A program made the translations under genes and the position numbers. From Gemmatimonadota bacterium (lineage in GTDB: Bacteria > Gemmatimonadota > Gemmatimonadetes > Palauibacterales > KS3-K002), in the NCBI GenBank assembly GCA_020344215.1, contig CP070815.1:4354040-4418039 (forward strand): DNA of 64,000 nucleotides, written 5' to 3'. Of the stretch, positions 45,620-54,773 are shown piece by piece. How positions within the stretch are numbered: the first letter of the stretch is position 1; each line of letters opens with the position of its first letter. A model generated the notes under the pieces. That model saw nothing but the letters and a program-made list of their open reading frames with translations. It ran no database searches and was not told the origin of the DNA.

Positions 45620-47022
45620 CACGCCTGCTCCTTCCTGCGCGCCCGCAACCTCAACCGGATCGGCGATCCAGTGAAGCCCCAGGTCTTGCGGAACCCATTC
45701 ACCAGATAGCGGAGGTAGTTCTTGGGGACCTCCTTCGGGTAGTTCGTCCAGAGCGCGAAGACCGGGGGCCGGGAACTGACCTGAGCCGCGTAGTAGAACC
45801 TGAGTGGTTTCCCACGTCGCTGCGGCGGCTGGACCGCGGTGGTCAGAGCCGCGAGTGCTCTGTTCACCTCGCTTGTCGGTATGCGCTTGGCTCGCTCTTC
45901 TCCGACTTGCCATGCCAAATCGAGAGCGCGACCAACTCGCTGGCCAGTGAGCGCCGAGATGAAGACGATGGGGACGGCCTGCAGAAACGGCACGCGCTGC
46001 CGCAGCTCTCTTTCCATGCGCGTCACCGTGTGTGTGTCCTTCTCGATCAGGTCCCACTTGTTCACCGCCATTACGAGACCGCAGCCACGGTCCCAGGCGA
46101 GCCTCGCTATGCGGAAATCCTGATTGCTGATACCTTCGTCCGCGTCGACGATGAGTAGACAGACATCAGCCCTGTCGATCGCTCGCAGAGCGCGCACTAT
46201 CGCATAGTACTCGATGCCGGTCTCAACGCGGCTTCTGCGACGGAGACCGGCCGTGTCGACGAACACAATCGTGCGACCGTCTTGCTCAAAGGGTGTGTCT
46301 ATGGCATCACGCGTGGTTCCCGCCTCCCCGGAGACTACCAGACGATCACTTCCCAGGACCTTGTTGATATAGCTCGACTTACCCACGTTTGGTCGCCCGA
46401 TCACCGCCAACCTCAACCCGGCGTCGGCAGCATCGCCTCCCCTATCGGCGGGCAGTAACTCGATTACCCGGTCAAGAAGATCACCACTCCCCTTACCGCT
46501 GGCCGCCGAAAGCGGAAACGGGTCGCCCATACCCAGCGAGTAGAACTCGAGGTGCTCCGTCGCTTTAGGCAGGTTGTCGACCTTGTTCACGACCAGGAGC
46601 ACTGTCGCTCGCTGCCTCCGCAACAACTCTGCGATGTGCTGATCGAGGGGATGCGGCCCCTCACGACCGTCGACCATGAAGATGAGCAGGTCGGCGCTCT
46701 CCACAGCCGCCAACGCTTGGCGCCGGATCGCCTCCTCGAGCTCGCCTTCCGCGTCCTCGACGATCCCTCCGGTGTCCACCACGTAGAACCACCGACCGGC
46801 CCATTCCGCTTGCGCCACGTGGACGTCACGCGTGACTCCCGGCTGGCTATCGACTATCGCCCGGCGTCCCCCGACCAATCGGTTGAACAGCGTCGACTTG
46901 CCGACGTTCGGCCGGCCTACGATCGCCACCGTCGGTGGGGTCGCAAGCGAAGTGTTCGCCTCGGCCTTGGGATCAGGGCCGTCGGAAGACTCGGGAGTGA
47001 CCGTCGAAGCGGATGCGTCCAT
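45619..47022 (-). CDS. der: GTPase Der (EngA)
   Basis: Essential tandem GTPase for 50S ribosome assembly. It has 467 residues. The first G domain has GRPNVGKS (36-43), DTGGIVEDA and NKVDNL. The second has VIGRPNVGKSSYINKVLG, DTAGLRRRSRVE and NKWDLIEK. A C-terminal KH-like domain ends VNGFRKTWGFTGSPIRLRLR. The N-terminal 30 residues are a polar extension not typical of the family. A consensus-like promoter lies 41-68 bases upstream. It is the first gene of a der-plsY-gpsA-merR unit. Confidence 0.97.
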   Translation of the reverse strand: MDASASTVTPESSDGPDPKAEANTSLATPPTVAIVGRPNVGKSTLFNRLVGGRRAIVDSQPGVTRDVHVAQAEWAGRWFYVVDTGGIVEDAEGELEEAIRRQALAAVESADLLIFMVDGREGPHPLDQHIAELLRRQRATVLLVVNKVDNLPKATEHLEFYSLGMGDPFPLSAASGKGSGDLLDRVIELLPADRGGDAADAGLRLAVIGRPNVGKSSYINKVLGSDRLVVSGEAGTTRDAIDTPFEQDGRTIVFVDTAGLRRRSRVETGIEYYAIVRALRAIDRADVCLLIVDADEGISNQDFRIARLAWDRGCGLVMAVNKWDLIEKDTHTVTRMERELRQRVPFLQAVPIVFISALTGQRVGRALDLAWQVGEERAKRIPTSEVNRALAALTTAVQPPQRRGKPLRFYYAAQVSSRPPVFALWTNYPKEVPKNYLRYLVNGFRKTWGFTGSPIRLRLRARRKEQA

Positions 47023-47062
47023 CGCGTCTAGTTTGGAGCTAAGGTGGATCTACTTAACCACA

Positions 47063-47090
47063 AATCTAGGCGCAAGTTATGCCATGTCAA
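47063..47090 (-). promoter_or_regulatory. sigma-70-type promoter for der-plsY-gpsA
   Basis: On the - strand: perfect TTGACA (47090-47085), a 16-base spacer, TAGATT (47068-47063). It lies immediately after the larC stop codon, in a short AT-rich gap. The expected transcript starts near 47056, giving a leader of about 34 bases before the der ATG. Confidence 0.7.
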
Positions 47091-48284
47091 CTAGAGCGTT
47101 ACTGGAAGGTCGGAAGCCCCTGGGTCCGCCAGCGTTCGCTCGATCTCCTCGCGCACCTGAAGCGGCGATAGGCCGAGCGCCCGGGCGGCGGCGAGGATGT
47201 CGTCGTACTCGAGCTTGCGTTGGACGCGTCCGTCGGGGGCAGTGCTGGTCTTGACGCGGATGGTGAAGCCGCGCCACTGGAGGGCGGCGAGCGAGCGAGG
47301 CAGGAGCTCGCGCTGGACGCGCCAGTAACGCAGACCGATGGTCGTGCTGTGCTGGAAGAGCACGCGGCTGATCGTTTCCCGGCCGCTCTCCGGGATCAGC
47401 ACCTCGATGCGGAGGCCGGTTCGGCTCTTCTTCATCTGTACCGGCTGCGTCCATACGTCGATGGCGCCGGCGACGTATAGTGCCTCGACGAGACTTGGCG
47501 CGTACTCGGGTGACATGTCATCTACGTCGGCCTGGACGAGTACCGTTGGACCTCGCTCTTCCAGTTCGGCGATGATGAGGCGCAGGCAGTTGGGGTGTGT
47601 CGCTGGGTCGCGGTTTCCCGCACCGTAGCCGGACCGGATTGGGACGAACTCGCCCGGCACCCGTTGGCCGCCGGTGAGCACTGAGAGCAGGACGGCGCCG
47701 GTGGGCGTAGTGAGCTCGCCTTCCAGGTCGCTCTCGCGGACTGGCAGCCCCTCGAGCAGTCTGAGAGTGGCCGGAGCCGGGAGCGGGAGAGATCCGTGTT
47801 GTGTGGAGATGCAGCCGCGTCCGACGGCGACGTGTCGCGTGAAGCAGCGCTCGATTCCGAGGTGAGCGATGCCGGTGCAGGATCCGACGATGTCGACGAT
47901 GGCGTCATCGGCGCCAACCTCGTGGAAGTGCACTTGATCTGCTGGAACGCCGTGTAGCGCACCCTCGACCTCGGCAAGTTTGTGGAACGCCTTGGTCGCT
48001 CGGTCACGCGCCGTTTCGCCGATGTCGGCTGCTTCGATGATCTGCAAGACGTCGTTCAAGCGTCGTGGAAGCTCAGCGCTCGTCGCCTCGAGCTGAACGG
48101 CGCTCGCCTTGAGCGACCCACGCATCACCTCTTCGATTCTGACGTCCACTTGGACGGACAAGGACCGAACGAGATCGAGAAGCCATTTCGGTTCGAGGCC
48201 GAGGTCGATCAGGGCGCCCAGGACCATGTCGCCGCTGATACCGGCGAACGGGTCGAAGATCAGGCAGCGTGAGCGTTCTTCCAT
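47091..48284 (-). CDS. larC: nickel pincer cofactor biosynthesis protein LarC
   Basis: CTP-dependent nickel insertase family (TIGR00299), which inserts Ni into the pyridinium-dithiocarboxylate cofactor of lactate racemase-type enzymes. It has 397 residues. Family features are LIFDPFAGISGDMVLGALIDLG at the start, FHEVGADDAIVDIVG, the TPTGA segment and VQADVDDMSPEY. The usual partners larA, larB and larE are not in the window. It lies between thrC and der; an LarA homologue elsewhere would be expected. Confidence 0.9.
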   Translation of the reverse strand: MEERSRCLIFDPFAGISGDMVLGALIDLGLEPKWLLDLVRSLSVQVDVRIEEVMRGSLKASAVQLEATSAELPRRLNDVLQIIEAADIGETARDRATKAFHKLAEVEGALHGVPADQVHFHEVGADDAIVDIVGSCTGIAHLGIERCFTRHVAVGRGCISTQHGSLPLPAPATLRLLEGLPVRESDLEGELTTPTGAVLLSVLTGGQRVPGEFVPIRSGYGAGNRDPATHPNCLRLIIAELEERGPTVLVQADVDDMSPEYAPSLVEALYVAGAIDVWTQPVQMKKSRTGLRIEVLIPESGRETISRVLFQHSTTIGLRYWRVQRELLPRSLAALQWRGFTIRVKTSTAPDGRVQRKLEYDDILAAARALGLSPLQVREEIERTLADPGASDLPVTL

Positions 48285-48333
48285 TCAGACTCCTTGCAGG
48301 CTGCGAGCGCTTGAAGCGCGCAGCTGCATCTGG

Positions 48334-49491
48334 CTACTCCAGGTACTTGATCCAGGCGCCGGTGTTGAAGCAGACAACGCTATCCTCCGGCCCGATGTGG
48401 CCTTCCGCCCTCAAGCGGTAGAGGCCCGCGAGAGTCGCCCCTCCTTCCGGGCACGCCGCTATGCCGTGCCGCAAGAACTCACGAGCCGCCCGCAGCAGTT
48501 CGGCGTCGCTGACCGCGGCCGCGGCACCGCCGCTCTCCCTGACGGCGCGCAGGATGAGGAAATCGCCCAGGGCGCTGGGGACGCGGAGGCCCGAGGCGAC
48601 GGTCTCCGGCCCCGCCCAGGGCTCCGCCGAGTCGGCGCCTGCGGCCCAGGCCCGGACGATCGGAGCGCAGCCGGCCGACTGCACAACGTACATACGCGGA
48701 CGTCTGCCCGGCTCGATCCAACCGAGCGCCTCGAGCTCGGCGAAGGCCTTCCACATGCCGATGATCCCTGTGCCGCCTCCGGTTGGATAAATGATGGCGT
48801 CCGGCAGGCTCCATCCCATCTGCTCACAGATCTCGTAGCCCATCGTCTTCTTGCCCTCGACGCGATAGGGCTCACGGAGCGTCGAGACGTCGAAGTACCC
48901 CGTCTGCCGAGCGAACTCGCGGGCTTTCGCACCGCAGTCGGTTATCACGCCGTCCAGGAGCTCGACCTCAGCACCCAGGGCGCGACACTCAGCCACTATT
49001 GCCGGCGGAGTGTCCTTGGGCATGTACACCCGCACTGGTACGCCGGCGCGAGCGGCGTATGCCGACAGTGCGCCGGCGGCGTTGCCTGCCGAGGGGGCGA
49101 CGAAGCCGGAGGCGCCGCCGGCGACCGCCCGCGTTACCGCGGCGGACATCCCGCGGGCTTTGAAGGAAGCGGTCGGGTTGAGCCCCTCGTCCTTGACCGA
49201 GAGCTTCCCCACTCCTGCCAGCTTGGCCAGCTTGGGGACGTCGAGAAGCGGCGTGCCGCCCTCCCCCAGAGTGATCGGCTCTTCCCCGGCCGCCAGCGGC
49301 ATGACCTCCCGGTAGCGCCACATAGTCCAGGGGCGCCCCTCCAGGTCTTTGGGGTCGAACTGCTTCGCGATGCGCTCGAGCGGATAGCGGGCCAGCAGCG
49401 GCGCGCCACACTCCTCGCAGACGCCCGGCGTACCGGCCGGCTCGGTCTCGCGCTCACAACGCGAGCAGCTCAGGATGAAATCGAGCTGCAT
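48334..49491 (-). CDS. thrC: threonine synthase
   Basis: PLP enzyme forming threonine from O-phosphohomoserine. ATG 49491 gives 385 residues with an N-terminal zinc-ribbon-like set C9, C12, C25 and C28 (SCSRC...CEECG), common in this ThrC subclass. The PLP lysine is K111 in NPTASFKARGMS. The phosphate-binding glycine loop is PTGGGTGIIGMWKAF. An in-frame extension to 49710 overlaps gltX and is rejected. It follows gltX by 10 bases and may be co-transcribed with it. Confidence 0.93.
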   Translation of the reverse strand: MQLDFILSCSRCERETEPAGTPGVCEECGAPLLARYPLERIAKQFDPKDLEGRPWTMWRYREVMPLAAGEEPITLGEGGTPLLDVPKLAKLAGVGKLSVKDEGLNPTASFKARGMSAAVTRAVAGGASGFVAPSAGNAAGALSAYAARAGVPVRVYMPKDTPPAIVAECRALGAEVELLDGVITDCGAKAREFARQTGYFDVSTLREPYRVEGKKTMGYEICEQMGWSLPDAIIYPTGGGTGIIGMWKAFAELEALGWIEPGRRPRMYVVQSAGCAPIVRAWAAGADSAEPWAGPETVASGLRVPSALGDFLILRAVRESGGAAAAVSDAELLRAAREFLRHGIAACPEGGATLAGLYRLRAEGHIGPEDSVVCFNTGAWIKYLE

Positions 49492-49501
49492 CTCGAGTAC
49501 C

Positions 49502-50941
49502 CTATGCGTCGGCTGATGCCTGCGCCTCTCGGATGACCCGCAGCGATGTCTCTCGGCCTTGGATCTCGAAGATGTCGACCAGCTCGGGTCCTTCGGTCGA
49601 CCCGGTGACCGCCGCGCGGACGGGCATGAACAATTCTCTGCCCTTCGTGCCCGCCTGCTTCCCGGCGGCGCGGACCGCGTTAACCGCAGCTTCGCCTGTC
49701 CAATCCTCAATCGCTTCCAGCGCCTCTGCTACGGCCTGCAGGGTACGCGATACGCTGGGAGCTTTGAGCGCCTCGAGTGCCTGCGGAGTCCAGCTCATCG
49801 GGTCGGGTGGATAAAACTGGGGCAAGAGTCGAGACGCGCTCGCGAAAGTGGTGATACGTTCTTGGACTGCTGCGGCGATGCGCACCCTGTGGTCTTCGAG
49901 GTCCGGATACGACGCCGAACCGAGATGCTCAGCCAGCCGCTCAGCGAGTTCTTCGAGACTCATGCGCCTGATATACTCTCCGGAGAGCCACTCGAGCTTG
50001 CCCGGGTCGAGCCTCACGTCGCTCGCCCCCAGGCGTGCAAGGTCGATCTCGGCGATCAGCCTCTCCGGTGGCAGGACTTCGTCGCCGCTCGGGCTCGACC
50101 ACGAAAGCAGCGACAGGTAGTTGACCAGCGCGTCAGGATGATATCCCCCGTCGAGATAATCGCGGAGACTGCGGGCGCCGTGACGCTTGGAGAGCGCCGA
50201 GCCGTCGGGGCCGAGTACGTGAGGTACGTGTACGAAGGTCGGCGGCTCCACGTCCAAGGCGTGGTAGATCATCACCTGGCGCGGCGTATTGGCCAGGTGC
50301 CCGACACCGCGGATCACATGGCTTATGGCCATGGAGGTGTCATCGACCACCACAGCGAAGTTATAGGTCGGGTTTCCGTCCGACTTCAGAATCACGAAGT
50401 CGCCGAACTCGCCAGAGTCGAAGGTGATCGTGCCGCGGACCACGTCGTTGACGATGGCCTGATCGGCCGGGACTACGAAGCGGATGGCCGGTGCGATACC
50501 CTGCTTCCGGAAGCGCTGCTCTCCGTCGGGGCTGAGGTGCCGGCACCTGCCGTCGTATACCGGTCGGTCCCCACGTGCGATCGCCGCTTCCTTCTTGGCT
50601 TCGAGCTCTTCGGTCGAGCAGTAGCAGCGGAACGCTTTGCCGGCTCCTAGTAGCTGCTCGGCATACTCGTGGTACAGCGCGGTCCGCTCGCTCTGGCGAT
50701 ACGGCCCCCGGTCGCCACCCGAATCGGGCCCTTCGTCCCAGTCGATACCCAACCGCCGCAGGGTTTCCATGATCTCGGCTTCCGAGCCCGGCAGGTTGCG
50801 GTCCACGTCTGTGTCCTCAATCCGCAGGATGAACTGCCCCCCGCAATGCCGTGCATAGAGCCAGTTGAGAACGGCGATCCGCGCGTTCCCCAGATGCAGC
50901 TCTCCGGTCGGACTGGGTGCGAAACGGGTCCTAACGGTCAT
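49502..50941 (-). CDS. gltX: glutamyl-tRNA synthetase
   Basis: Class I aminoacyl-tRNA synthetase. It has 479 residues. The HIGH-type motif is HLGN (16-19) in FAPSPTGELHLGNAR; the KMSKS-type motif is ALSKRHG (249-255). Other segments are RIEDTDVDR, LKSDGNPTYNFAVVVDD and RGVGHLANTPRQ. A putative promoter lies 47-75 bases upstream. Discriminating versus non-discriminating specificity cannot be read by eye. Confidence 0.97.
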   Translation of the reverse strand: MTVRTRFAPSPTGELHLGNARIAVLNWLYARHCGGQFILRIEDTDVDRNLPGSEAEIMETLRRLGIDWDEGPDSGGDRGPYRQSERTALYHEYAEQLLGAGKAFRCYCSTEELEAKKEAAIARGDRPVYDGRCRHLSPDGEQRFRKQGIAPAIRFVVPADQAIVNDVVRGTITFDSGEFGDFVILKSDGNPTYNFAVVVDDTSMAISHVIRGVGHLANTPRQVMIYHALDVEPPTFVHVPHVLGPDGSALSKRHGARSLRDYLDGGYHPDALVNYLSLLSWSSPSGDEVLPPERLIAEIDLARLGASDVRLDPGKLEWLSGEYIRRMSLEELAERLAEHLGSASYPDLEDHRVRIAAAVQERITTFASASRLLPQFYPPDPMSWTPQALEALKAPSVSRTLQAVAEALEAIEDWTGEAAVNAVRAAGKQAGTKGRELFMPVRAAVTGSTEGPELVDIFEIQGRETSLRVIREAQASADA

Positions 50942-50987
50942 CGCGATTAGCGCCGTTGCGGTAGCACAGTTGGGTTAGGCGCGGCTC

Positions 50988-51016
50988 AAGATAGGCCGGG
51001 CGAAGATTGGGAACAA
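50988..51016 (-). promoter_or_regulatory. possible promoter for gltX-thrC
   Basis: On the - strand: TTGTTC (51016-51011), a 17-base spacer, TATCTT (50993-50988), 47 bases before the gltX ATG, in the 82-base gap after uvrC. Each element matches the consensus only partly, so this is a weaker call than the promoters for der and kdsB. Confidence 0.35.
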
Positions 51017-51023
51017 GCACCGT

Positions 51024-52862
51024 CTAACTGTTCGGTCCGTCAATGCCGCGCAGCCGGCCGGCGATCTCCTCGGCAAGGCGGGGCCCGATTCCGCGAACGC
51101 GAGCGATCTCCTCAACCGAGGCCGACGCTACACCCTTGAGGCTCCCGAAGGCGTGCAGCAGCGCTTTCTGGCGCGCCGGCCCCACGCCGGGTATGTCGAG
51201 CAGCTCTGAGCGTAGCGTGCGGCGGCTGCGTCGCTTCCGGTGATAGTGCACGCCGAAGCGGTGCGCTTCGTCACGCACTCGTTGAAGCAGCCTGAGTCCG
51301 GGCTCGCGGCGTGAAAGCCGAAGCGGCGTGCTCCTGTCGAGCGTGAAGACCAACTCCTCGCGCTTGGCGAGGGAAATCAGCGGCAGATCCGGAACTCCGG
51401 CGCGCTCCAGCGCCTGCGCTGCTGCGGACAGCTGGCCCTTCCCGCCATCGACGAGTACCAGGTCGGGTAGCCGCCCGTGTTCATCGACCCGACGTGTGAA
51501 GTATCGTCCGACGATTTCCTGCACGGACGCATAGTCGTCGAAACCTGCGGCCGATTCGATCTTGAAGCGTCTATACTCGGCCTTCAGCGGTTCACCGTTT
51601 TCGAACCACACGGCAGCTCCCACCGGTTCGGCGCCCTGGATGCTCGAGATGTCGAATCCGATGATCGAGCGCGGGACACGCTCGAGGTTCAGCTCACCTT
51701 GGAGCGAATAGAGCGATTCGGGTGCACGCTTCTCCGCCAGCCCTTCCAGCAGGCGCCTCTCTTCCAGCAGATGACGGGCGTTCTCTTCCGCCCGCAGTAC
51801 AAGGTCGCGCTTCACACCGCGCTGGGGAGCCCGCACGTTGAAGGCGTGGCCGGCACGCTCTCGCAGATGTGCGGCGACCGCTTCGCGATCGGCGAAGTCC
51901 GCCGGCACCAACAGCTGCTTCCCTACTTCCTGCTGTGTTAGGTAGTAGCGGGCGATGAAAGCCGAGAGTACTGTCTGGTCCTCTTCGCCGCTTACGTTGC
52001 CCAAGAAGTACGCTTCACGGCCGAGTAGCTTACCCTCGCGAACCTTGAAGATGACCCCACACGCGTCGTCGCCGTCTCTTGCCAGGGCGACTGCATCGAT
52101 ATCGCCACCTCTAGGATCGATGGCGAGTTGTCGCCGCTCGATCTCCTCCAGCCCGCGAAGCACGTCCCGATACTCCGCGGCGCGCTCGAATTCCAGGGCA
52201 CGCGCCGCCTCCGCCATCCGCTCAGCAAGCTTCGTCGCCAGTTTCCCCGTGTGGCCCTGGAGGACGAGTAGTACCTCGTCGATCATCTCACGGTACTCGT
52301 CCTGAGACTGGAAGCCGACACATGGTGCCTTACAGCGTCCGATGTAGTAGTCGAGACAGGGTCGAGGCGGAGCCTGGCGCGGGAGGTCGTAGTGACAGGA
52401 ACGGATCGTGTAGAGCTTCTTGATCGCCCTGAGCGCGCGGCGCATGTGGCCGACATCGGCATAGGGACCGAAGTAGCGGGATCCGTCCTTTAGCAGGCGG
52501 CGTGTGACGAACACTCGAGGCAACGGTTCGTGTACCGTCACCTTTATGTAGGGGTACGTCTTGTCGTCGCGGAGCCGGATGTTAAAGCGTGGGTTGTATT
52601 CCTTTATCAGGTTGGATTCGAGCATCAGCGCTTCGGAGTCCGACCTTGTCACGATCGAGTCGAAGTCGACGATCTGCCGCGTCATCGCGGGCGGCTTGTG
52701 GTGGGAACCCGGGTCGTCGCGGAAGTACGAGCGCACACGATCGCGCAGCGACTTCGCCTTACCGACGTAGATCGGCCTGCCCTTCGCGTTCTTCAGGACA
52801 TAGACGCCGGTTGCGGCGGGAAGCGCCGCCAGCTTCTCCTCGATCGACGTCGTGTGTGGCAT
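51024..52862 (-). CDS. uvrC: excinuclease ABC subunit C
   Basis: Dual-incision nuclease of nucleotide excision repair. It has 612 residues. The N-terminal GIY-YIG nuclease (TGVYVLKNAKGRPIYVGKAK, about 18-38) is followed by CPHY-like loop residues (RSCHYDLP, CLDYYIGRCKAPC), a UVR helical hairpin, the RNase H-like second nuclease (IGFDISSIQG, VLVDGGKGQLSAA) and two C-terminal helix-hairpin-helix motifs (LLDIPGVGPARQKALL, IARVRGIGPRLAEEIAG). It starts 3 bases after murJ. Confidence 0.97.
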   Translation of the reverse strand: MPHTTSIEEKLAALPAATGVYVLKNAKGRPIYVGKAKSLRDRVRSYFRDDPGSHHKPPAMTRQIVDFDSIVTRSDSEALMLESNLIKEYNPRFNIRLRDDKTYPYIKVTVHEPLPRVFVTRRLLKDGSRYFGPYADVGHMRRALRAIKKLYTIRSCHYDLPRQAPPRPCLDYYIGRCKAPCVGFQSQDEYREMIDEVLLVLQGHTGKLATKLAERMAEAARALEFERAAEYRDVLRGLEEIERRQLAIDPRGGDIDAVALARDGDDACGVIFKVREGKLLGREAYFLGNVSGEEDQTVLSAFIARYYLTQQEVGKQLLVPADFADREAVAAHLRERAGHAFNVRAPQRGVKRDLVLRAEENARHLLEERRLLEGLAEKRAPESLYSLQGELNLERVPRSIIGFDISSIQGAEPVGAAVWFENGEPLKAEYRRFKIESAAGFDDYASVQEIVGRYFTRRVDEHGRLPDLVLVDGGKGQLSAAAQALERAGVPDLPLISLAKREELVFTLDRSTPLRLSRREPGLRLLQRVRDEAHRFGVHYHRKRRSRRTLRSELLDIPGVGPARQKALLHAFGSLKGVASASVEEIARVRGIGPRLAEEIAGRLRGIDGPNS

Positions 52863-52865
52863 CGA

Positions 52866-54443
52866 CTAGGAACCGCCGTCTGACCAGACTCTCAGGCCGT
52901 CGGCGGGAAAGGCGCCGAGAAGCCGGGTGGCCGCAAGGTATACCACGCCGAACGAGCCTAGCGCGCCTGCGGTCACCCAAATCCGCGTCACCAGCCGAGC
53001 ATCGCTCGCTGGCACAGGCGCAAACCAGAATACCACGGCAAGCCCGACTGCGGCGGCAGCCGCGCAGGCCGCGCCCACCTTCAGCATGTGCAAAACGTCG
53101 CCCGGGGTAAAGATCTTGCCGATCCGGCTCCCTAGCCCTTTCCAGAGCAGCAGCAGATAGCACCATGAACCGAGCGCGGTGCCGACGGCGAGCCCCGGAG
53201 CGTAAAGAGGCCACATCAGGGTGGCCCCGGTGCCAGCCCCGATCACCAGGCCCACGACCGCGTAGCGCACCGGAGTCCGGGTATCGAGCATAGCATGGAA
53301 GCCGGAGGCGAAGAGTTTAACCGAGGACGCGGCGAGGAGTCCTATCGAGTAGGCGGCCAGCGTGCCGTGCACTACAGCGGTGTCTTCCGCCAGGAAGTCG
53401 CCCCTCTGAAACAGCAGCGCAACGACCCAGTCGCCGAACAGGATGAGCGCGACGCACGACGGCAGAACCATGAAGACCACGTTGCGGAAGCCGCGCTTCA
53501 GCCGCTCACGAAGGGCGCCGTACGACGCCGAGTCGGCCTCGCGCGAGAGTTCGGGCAGCGAGGACGCTGCTACAGAGATCCCAAAGAGGCTTACCGGCAA
53601 GAAATAGAGGCGCTGGCTGTAGTAGAGCGCCGCCACCGCACCATGAACCAGAAAGCTGGCCAGGAACACGTCCAGCAGACTCGCGACCTGTGCCACCCCC
53701 TGCCCGAGGACGACGGGGCCGAAGTTCTGGACGACCCGACGCACAGGTCCCCAGGCGGTCTGCAGCGAAAGCTTGAACTTGCCGGCCAACCGGCGGGCGG
53801 TGGGCAACTGGATGAGAAACTGCAAGGCGCCGCCGATAAGGGTCGACCAGGCGAGCGCTACCACGAGCGGTTCCCAGCCGGCCCGCCATGCGATGAGGAG
53901 CCCTGCGATCTGAGATAGGTTCCAGACGACGGGAGCGGCGAAACTGAGGAAGAAGCGACGGTGACTGTTGAGTACGCCCAAGCACCACGCCGCCAGGACC
54001 ATAAACCCCGCCATCGGAAAGAGAATGCGGACGAGGCGCGTCGTGAGCCCAACCGACTCGTCCGGCCAACCGGGCACGAGCAGCCGCGTCAGCCAGGGGG
54101 CCAAGAGGATTCCTAGTGCGCTGAGAGCCGCAGCGAGTACGAGGAGCAGGCCGAGGACGTTGCCGGCCAACTTACGGGCGTCCCCCTCCGCCTCCCGGCC
54201 CAACAGCCCGCTGTAGACGGGGATGAACGAGGCCGAGAGGGTCCCCTCGCCTAGGAGATTGCGGATGATGTTGGGGATCCTGAGCGCCGCTGCGTAGGCG
54301 TCGGCCGCCACGGTAGTGCCGAAGAAAGCAGCGATTGCCACGTCGCGGCCGAACCCGGCCACACGACTAAGAAAAATCCCCGCTCCCACGGCAAACGCGG
54401 GGCGGGGCTTTCGTCCTACTCGGCTCGCGCCCTCACTCCTCAC
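52866..54443 (-). CDS. murJ: lipid II flippase MurJ
   Basis: Inner-membrane MOP-superfamily transporter moving lipid II for peptidoglycan synthesis. It has 525 residues with about 14 helices. Characteristic segments are LSRVAGFGRDVAIAAFFGTT, AYAAALRIPNIIRNLLGEGT, LSASFIPVYSGLL and YYSQRLYFLPVSLFGISVAA. The GTG start overlaps the preceding small gene by 11 bases. It forms a unit with bshC, the coiled-coil gene and uvrC. Confidence 0.96.
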   Translation of the reverse strand: MRSEGASRVGRKPRPAFAVGAGIFLSRVAGFGRDVAIAAFFGTTVAADAYAAALRIPNIIRNLLGEGTLSASFIPVYSGLLGREAEGDARKLAGNVLGLLLVLAAALSALGILLAPWLTRLLVPGWPDESVGLTTRLVRILFPMAGFMVLAAWCLGVLNSHRRFFLSFAAPVVWNLSQIAGLLIAWRAGWEPLVVALAWSTLIGGALQFLIQLPTARRLAGKFKLSLQTAWGPVRRVVQNFGPVVLGQGVAQVASLLDVFLASFLVHGAVAALYYSQRLYFLPVSLFGISVAASSLPELSREADSASYGALRERLKRGFRNVVFMVLPSCVALILFGDWVVALLFQRGDFLAEDTAVVHGTLAAYSIGLLAASSVKLFASGFHAMLDTRTPVRYAVVGLVIGAGTGATLMWPLYAPGLAVGTALGSWCYLLLLWKGLGSRIGKIFTPGDVLHMLKVGAACAAAAAVGLAVVFWFAPVPASDARLVTRIWVTAGALGSFGVVYLAATRLLGAFPADGLRVWSDGGS

Positions 54444-54768
54444 CGGGCGGCAATGCCTCCTGTTCCTTAGGTTTCTCGAGCAGCTGCCTGATGAAGCGCG
54501 ATTCTTCCTGAAGCGACTGAACGCTTTCCGAGAGGTATTGCACCTCCTCCTCCAGCCGTTTGAGACGGCCCTCGCCTTCTTCTACCTGTTCGCCGGCACC
54601 CAGGCGGCGCGCCAGTGCTCGGCCGACCTCTGAATCGAGAACGATGGCCGTGAGCGGGATCATCATCAGGAGGAGAACCACAACGCCGAGAACCCAGACC
54701 ATGCTATAAACCACCTTTGTCGGTTTGTCGGACGAGCGAAACGTAGGCCGCGGTGTCCTCCGGGGCAA
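54433..54768 (-). CDS. small membrane-anchored coiled-coil protein
   Basis: Not recognised. 111 residues: a basic N-terminus, one transmembrane helix (about 21-46, MVWVLGVVVLLLMMIPLTAI), then a charged heptad-like helix at about 62-97 (RLKRLEEEVQYLSESVQSLQ) and a Glu/Pro tail. The topology resembles DivIC/FtsB- or LapA-like proteins but without a specific match. The TTG start (54768) is uncertain; GTG or ATG codons just before the helix are alternatives. It lies 5 bases after bshC and overlaps murJ by 11 bases, so a cell-envelope role with MurJ is conceivable. Confidence 0.65.
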   Translation of the reverse strand: MPRRTPRPTFRSSDKPTKVVYSMVWVLGVVVLLLMMIPLTAIVLDSEVGRALARRLGAGEQVEEGEGRLKRLEEEVQYLSESVQSLQEESRFIRQLLEKPKEQEALPPGEE

Positions 54769-54773
54769 GTAAT

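Noticed and set aside
45620..46057. In-frame N-terminal extension of plsY into der
   Set aside because: It overlaps the conserved second G domain and C-terminus of Der in another frame; PlsY starts properly at 45619.
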